Positions 22,710-24,822 of a stretch of 24,822 bases of DNA are shown one piece after another. The notes under the pieces are model-generated. The model was not told the origin of the DNA and searched no databases. It was given only the letters and a program-made list of their open reading frames with translations. The DNA comes from CBDUQN01 sp965369375 (GTDB lineage Bacteria; Krumholzibacteriota; Krumholzibacteriia; Krumholzibacteriales; Krumholzibacteriaceae). A program made the position numbers and the translations under genes. The stretch is taken from assembly GCA_965369375.1 (NCBI GenBank), contig CBDUQN010000045.1:1-24822 (forward strand), written 5' to 3'. Every line of letters starts with the position of its first letter. The stretch's first letter is position 1.

Positions 22710-24740
22710 ATGACAAAATTATCAACGGTTAAATGGCTCATCCTAGGGCTGCTTTTACTGAGTGCGATTTCACTCTTTGTACCTCTCCCTAAAGCGTTAC
22801 AGGCGATATCCGGTTTCCTGCAATCGTTCTACCTGCCGGGGATCGTTTTCCTGGCATTTCTGGGAGATTCGGAGAGGACGGGGCTCGACGGCCTCTTCTA
22901 TCCGCCCCTTCTCTCACCTATCATATTGATCCTCCTCGTTTTGATAGTCCACTCGTTCACCGGTTCGTTCGTCCCGGCAGTCAGGATATCTCTTATAGCG
23001 CTCTACCTTCTGCTCATCGCGGCGATTCTCATGGGCAAGTTCAGCCGTGAAGAGAGACCGTCCATCGTTCCTGCCATCATACCGCTTATATCATTATTCT
23101 TCGTCGGGATCATCGTTGCTTCTTACATGGCAAATGATTTTTTATTTTCGCACGACACCGTCCGCCATTCGGCCGTTGCGAGAGAGATCCTCTACCGGGG
23201 GGTCCCGCCGATGGAGCCGTTCTTCATAGACATACCGATACGATCGATGTGGTTTCAGCACCTCTTTCAGGCGATATGGAAGGCGTTGTCGGGTCTGTCC
23301 ATCTTTCATTCGATGTGGGTCGTCAATCTGGTCGGCATCGCGATTTTTCCGTACCTCATAGCACGGCTGACGGCTCTCTTCACGACGAAGCGGAGCTACA
23401 TCCTGGCGACGCCGTTTTTCGCCCTCGCCGGATTGGATGCAGCCTCCTGGATCCTCTGGCCTGTCAATCTGCTGCGGGCGCTAACGGGGGATGTCCGCGG
23501 CGGCGCGGAGATAGCCGAGCTCATAGGCGGAATCGATTTCAACAGCAGATTCATCGCCGTGATTCTCAAGCCTCCCATGACATTTGCGTTGAACCTCCTG
23601 GACAAATATCTCACTATCGATGTTCTGCATTTTTCGATAAATCTATTTCTTCTCTGCTTTATCGTGGTGCTCTCGCGAGATTTCCAGAAACGATCCCCCT
23701 TCAGGGCTGGGACCCAGATCCTCCTCCTCATGTCAGGCGCGTTCCTCATACGGATCGTTACGGGGCTGGCGCTCCTTGCAGCAGCGGTGCTGGCAGGCAT
23801 TATTACGATACTGTTGGAGCGGTTGCGGTATCGGCGGAAACCGCTGCGTTACCAATCACTGATTGTTCCGGCACTCGCCATTCTCGTGCTGGCGGCGGGC
23901 CTGATTCTCTATAGATCAGTAACAGGGGAGTTTGCGGACGGCAACTTCATCCCCGATCGATTGAGCTTTAATATAATTAGTTTCGTTACAATCATCGTTC
24001 CCTTGATCGTGTTGCTTCCGTTTTCAATACGGGCTCTCAGGGAAATTTTCACTTCCACCAGTTTCGAGTACAAAACCCTCGCAACATGGATAATCGCCCT
24101 GTTTGTTGTGAGCATTTTTCTCGATGTCATAGGATCAAATGAAAGCTACGCCATCTTTCTGTTGTTTCTGCTCCTCACCGGTCCGGTGGCCTGGCAGATC
24201 ATGAGCGCGATATCGGCGGCGAAGGGAATTCGCCGGGCATTTCTTGTCATATGGATCACGGTTCTTTTCGCAGTTCCTCCCGTGCTGACCGTACGGGGGT
24301 ATATGCACTATAAGCCCAAAATCAAGCATCAGAGAATACGCTACTGGATAACTGAGGACGAGCGGGCGCTCTATCACTGGATACGGGACAAAACCGATAT
24401 CGAAGCGATAATCGCCGAGAGGAACGAATACAACGTCATGCCCTACTACGCGCACAGGCGCAACTTTTACATGACAACGTTCGAAAGATACAATTTCGGC
24501 TATGTCAGCGAAAAGGCGGACCGGTACCGGACTATCCGCGATGAGCTCTTCTCGGACACAGTGATATCCGCCGGAACGATTGATTTTCTTCGGAGCTTCG
24601 AATTCGATATCTATCTCGTTGTCTGGGCCGAGGATCTCGAAGCGGTGCCGGGGATCGCGGACAAGTTCTCGTCGCGTCCCGAGTGGTTCGAATCAGTTTA
24701 CGGGAATCCAGCGGGAAGGGTATACAGGCTCGAGCGGTGA
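22710..24740 (+). CDS. Large GT-C-like polytopic membrane protein, second copy
   Basis: A 676-residue membrane protein with many hydrophobic segments up to about residue 540 and a soluble C-terminal domain. After four or more helices comes NDFLFSHDTVRHSAVAREIL (142-161), an acidic and histidine-containing periplasmic loop at the same place as in the protein encoded at 16337. The tail begins DERALYHWIRDKTDIEAIIAERN, a typical start of GT-C C-terminal domains. It is probably a lipid-linked sugar transferase; the reaction is unknown. The open frame extends upstream to 22251 antisense to murA, but that part is not coding. ATG 22710 fits the hydrophobic N-terminus (KWLILGLLLLSAISL). No Shine-Dalgarno is present, in line with a leaderless message. 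Confidence 0.78.
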   Translation: MTKLSTVKWLILGLLLLSAISLFVPLPKALQAISGFLQSFYLPGIVFLAFLGDSERTGLDGLFYPPLLSPIILILLVLIVHSFTGSFVPAVRISLIALYLLLIAAILMGKFSREERPSIVPAIIPLISLFFVGIIVASYMANDFLFSHDTVRHSAVAREILYRGVPPMEPFFIDIPIRSMWFQHLFQAIWKALSGLSIFHSMWVVNLVGIAIFPYLIARLTALFTTKRSYILATPFFALAGLDAASWILWPVNLLRALTGDVRGGAEIAELIGGIDFNSRFIAVILKPPMTFALNLLDKYLTIDVLHFSINLFLLCFIVVLSRDFQKRSPFRAGTQILLLMSGAFLIRIVTGLALLAAAVLAGIITILLERLRYRRKPLRYQSLIVPALAILVLAAGLILYRSVTGEFADGNFIPDRLSFNIISFVTIIVPLIVLLPFSIRALREIFTSTSFEYKTLATWIIALFVVSIFLDVIGSNESYAIFLLFLLLTGPVAWQIMSAISAAKGIRRAFLVIWITVLFAVPPVLTVRGYMHYKPKIKHQRIRYWITEDERALYHWIRDKTDIEAIIAERNEYNVMPYYAHRRNFYMTTFERYNFGYVSEKADRYRTIRDELFSDTVISAGTIDFLRSFEFDIYLVVWAEDLEAVPGIADKFSSRPEWFESVYGNPAGRVYRLER

Positions 24741-24748
24741 CGCTCGGG
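24729..24748 (+). other. Hairpin across the GT-C stop codon
   Basis: CGAGCG (24731-24736) and CGCTCG (24741-24746) pair around a GTGA loop that contains the stop codon; one G-U and one G-C pair extend the stem. A short A-rich segment follows, not a T run, so it is a weak terminator at best. It might act in mRNA processing. Confidence 0.25.
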
Positions 24749-24769
24749 AAAATATGCATGTTTAGATAA

Positions 24770-24822
24770 ATGAACCTCCGAGTGGCAAGAAGATTCGTTA
24801 TCGCCCTGATACTTCTCGGCGC
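24770..24822 (+). CDS. Start of a gene cut by the window edge
   Basis: ATG 24770 opens a frame reading MNLRVARRFVIALILLG to the end of the window. A short basic stretch followed by hydrophobic residues looks like a signal peptide or first membrane helix. No clear Shine-Dalgarno is visible. The product cannot be identified from 17 codons. Confidence 0.4.
   Translation, partial: MNLRVARRFVIALILLG

Overview
The window looks like chromosomal DNA of a bacterium, probably Gram-negative-like and from a poorly sampled lineage. The evidence is a MurA/MurB pair (peptidoglycan precursor synthesis), AGGAGG-type ribosome binding sites, sigma70-like promoters, and a long run of envelope glycan genes. Most of it is GC-rich, with one AT-rich island. 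I cannot name a genus from the sequence. I see no tRNA, rRNA, CRISPR array, transposase or integrase.

Left part (1-3,224, minus strand): a SAM-dependent methyltransferase and an OPT-family oligopeptide transporter. They are separated by about 400 bp that holds an imperfect 36-bp repeat and no confident gene. The transporter has a clear promoter (TTGACA, 17 bp, TTTAAT).

Middle part (3,225-9,315): an AT-rich stretch carrying a GT-C-type membrane glycosyltransferase, then an operon-like pair resembling CysD and CysN (ATP sulfurylase) under its own promoter. The CysD-like protein carries a CC...CxxC cysteine set that recalls the iron-sulfur ligands of APS reductase. The CysN-like protein has an EF-Tu-type P-loop and no APS kinase domain. 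A convergent AlkP-superfamily phosphohydrolase gene ends on the same CTAG as cysN.

Main cluster (9,793-20,388, plus strand): eight tightly spaced or overlapping genes. In order: NAD-dependent sugar epimerase/dehydratase, PIG-L deacetylase, a methyltransferase-GT2 fusion, an ATP-grasp ligase, an LPG_synthase_TM flippase-like protein, a polysaccharide deacetylase-like protein with an altered metal site, a large GT-C-like membrane protein, and a Wzx-type flippase. This is the logic of a surface polysaccharide or glycolipid pathway: a sugar nucleotide is modified, N-deacetylated, ligated to an acyl or aminoacyl group, assembled on a lipid, and flipped. The intergenic region before the cluster holds a near-perfect palindrome and a 28-bp element with the 11-6-11 geometry of a XerCD dif site.

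Right part (20,396-24,822): murA-murB on the minus strand, then a second large GT-C-like gene with a perfect TATAAT only 9 nt before its ATG (probably leaderless), and the first codons of another gene. The pathway is incomplete here: I find no APS kinase, sulfotransferase, GT4-type glycosyltransferase, polymerase or initiating phosphoglycosyltransferase, so the locus probably continues beyond the window.
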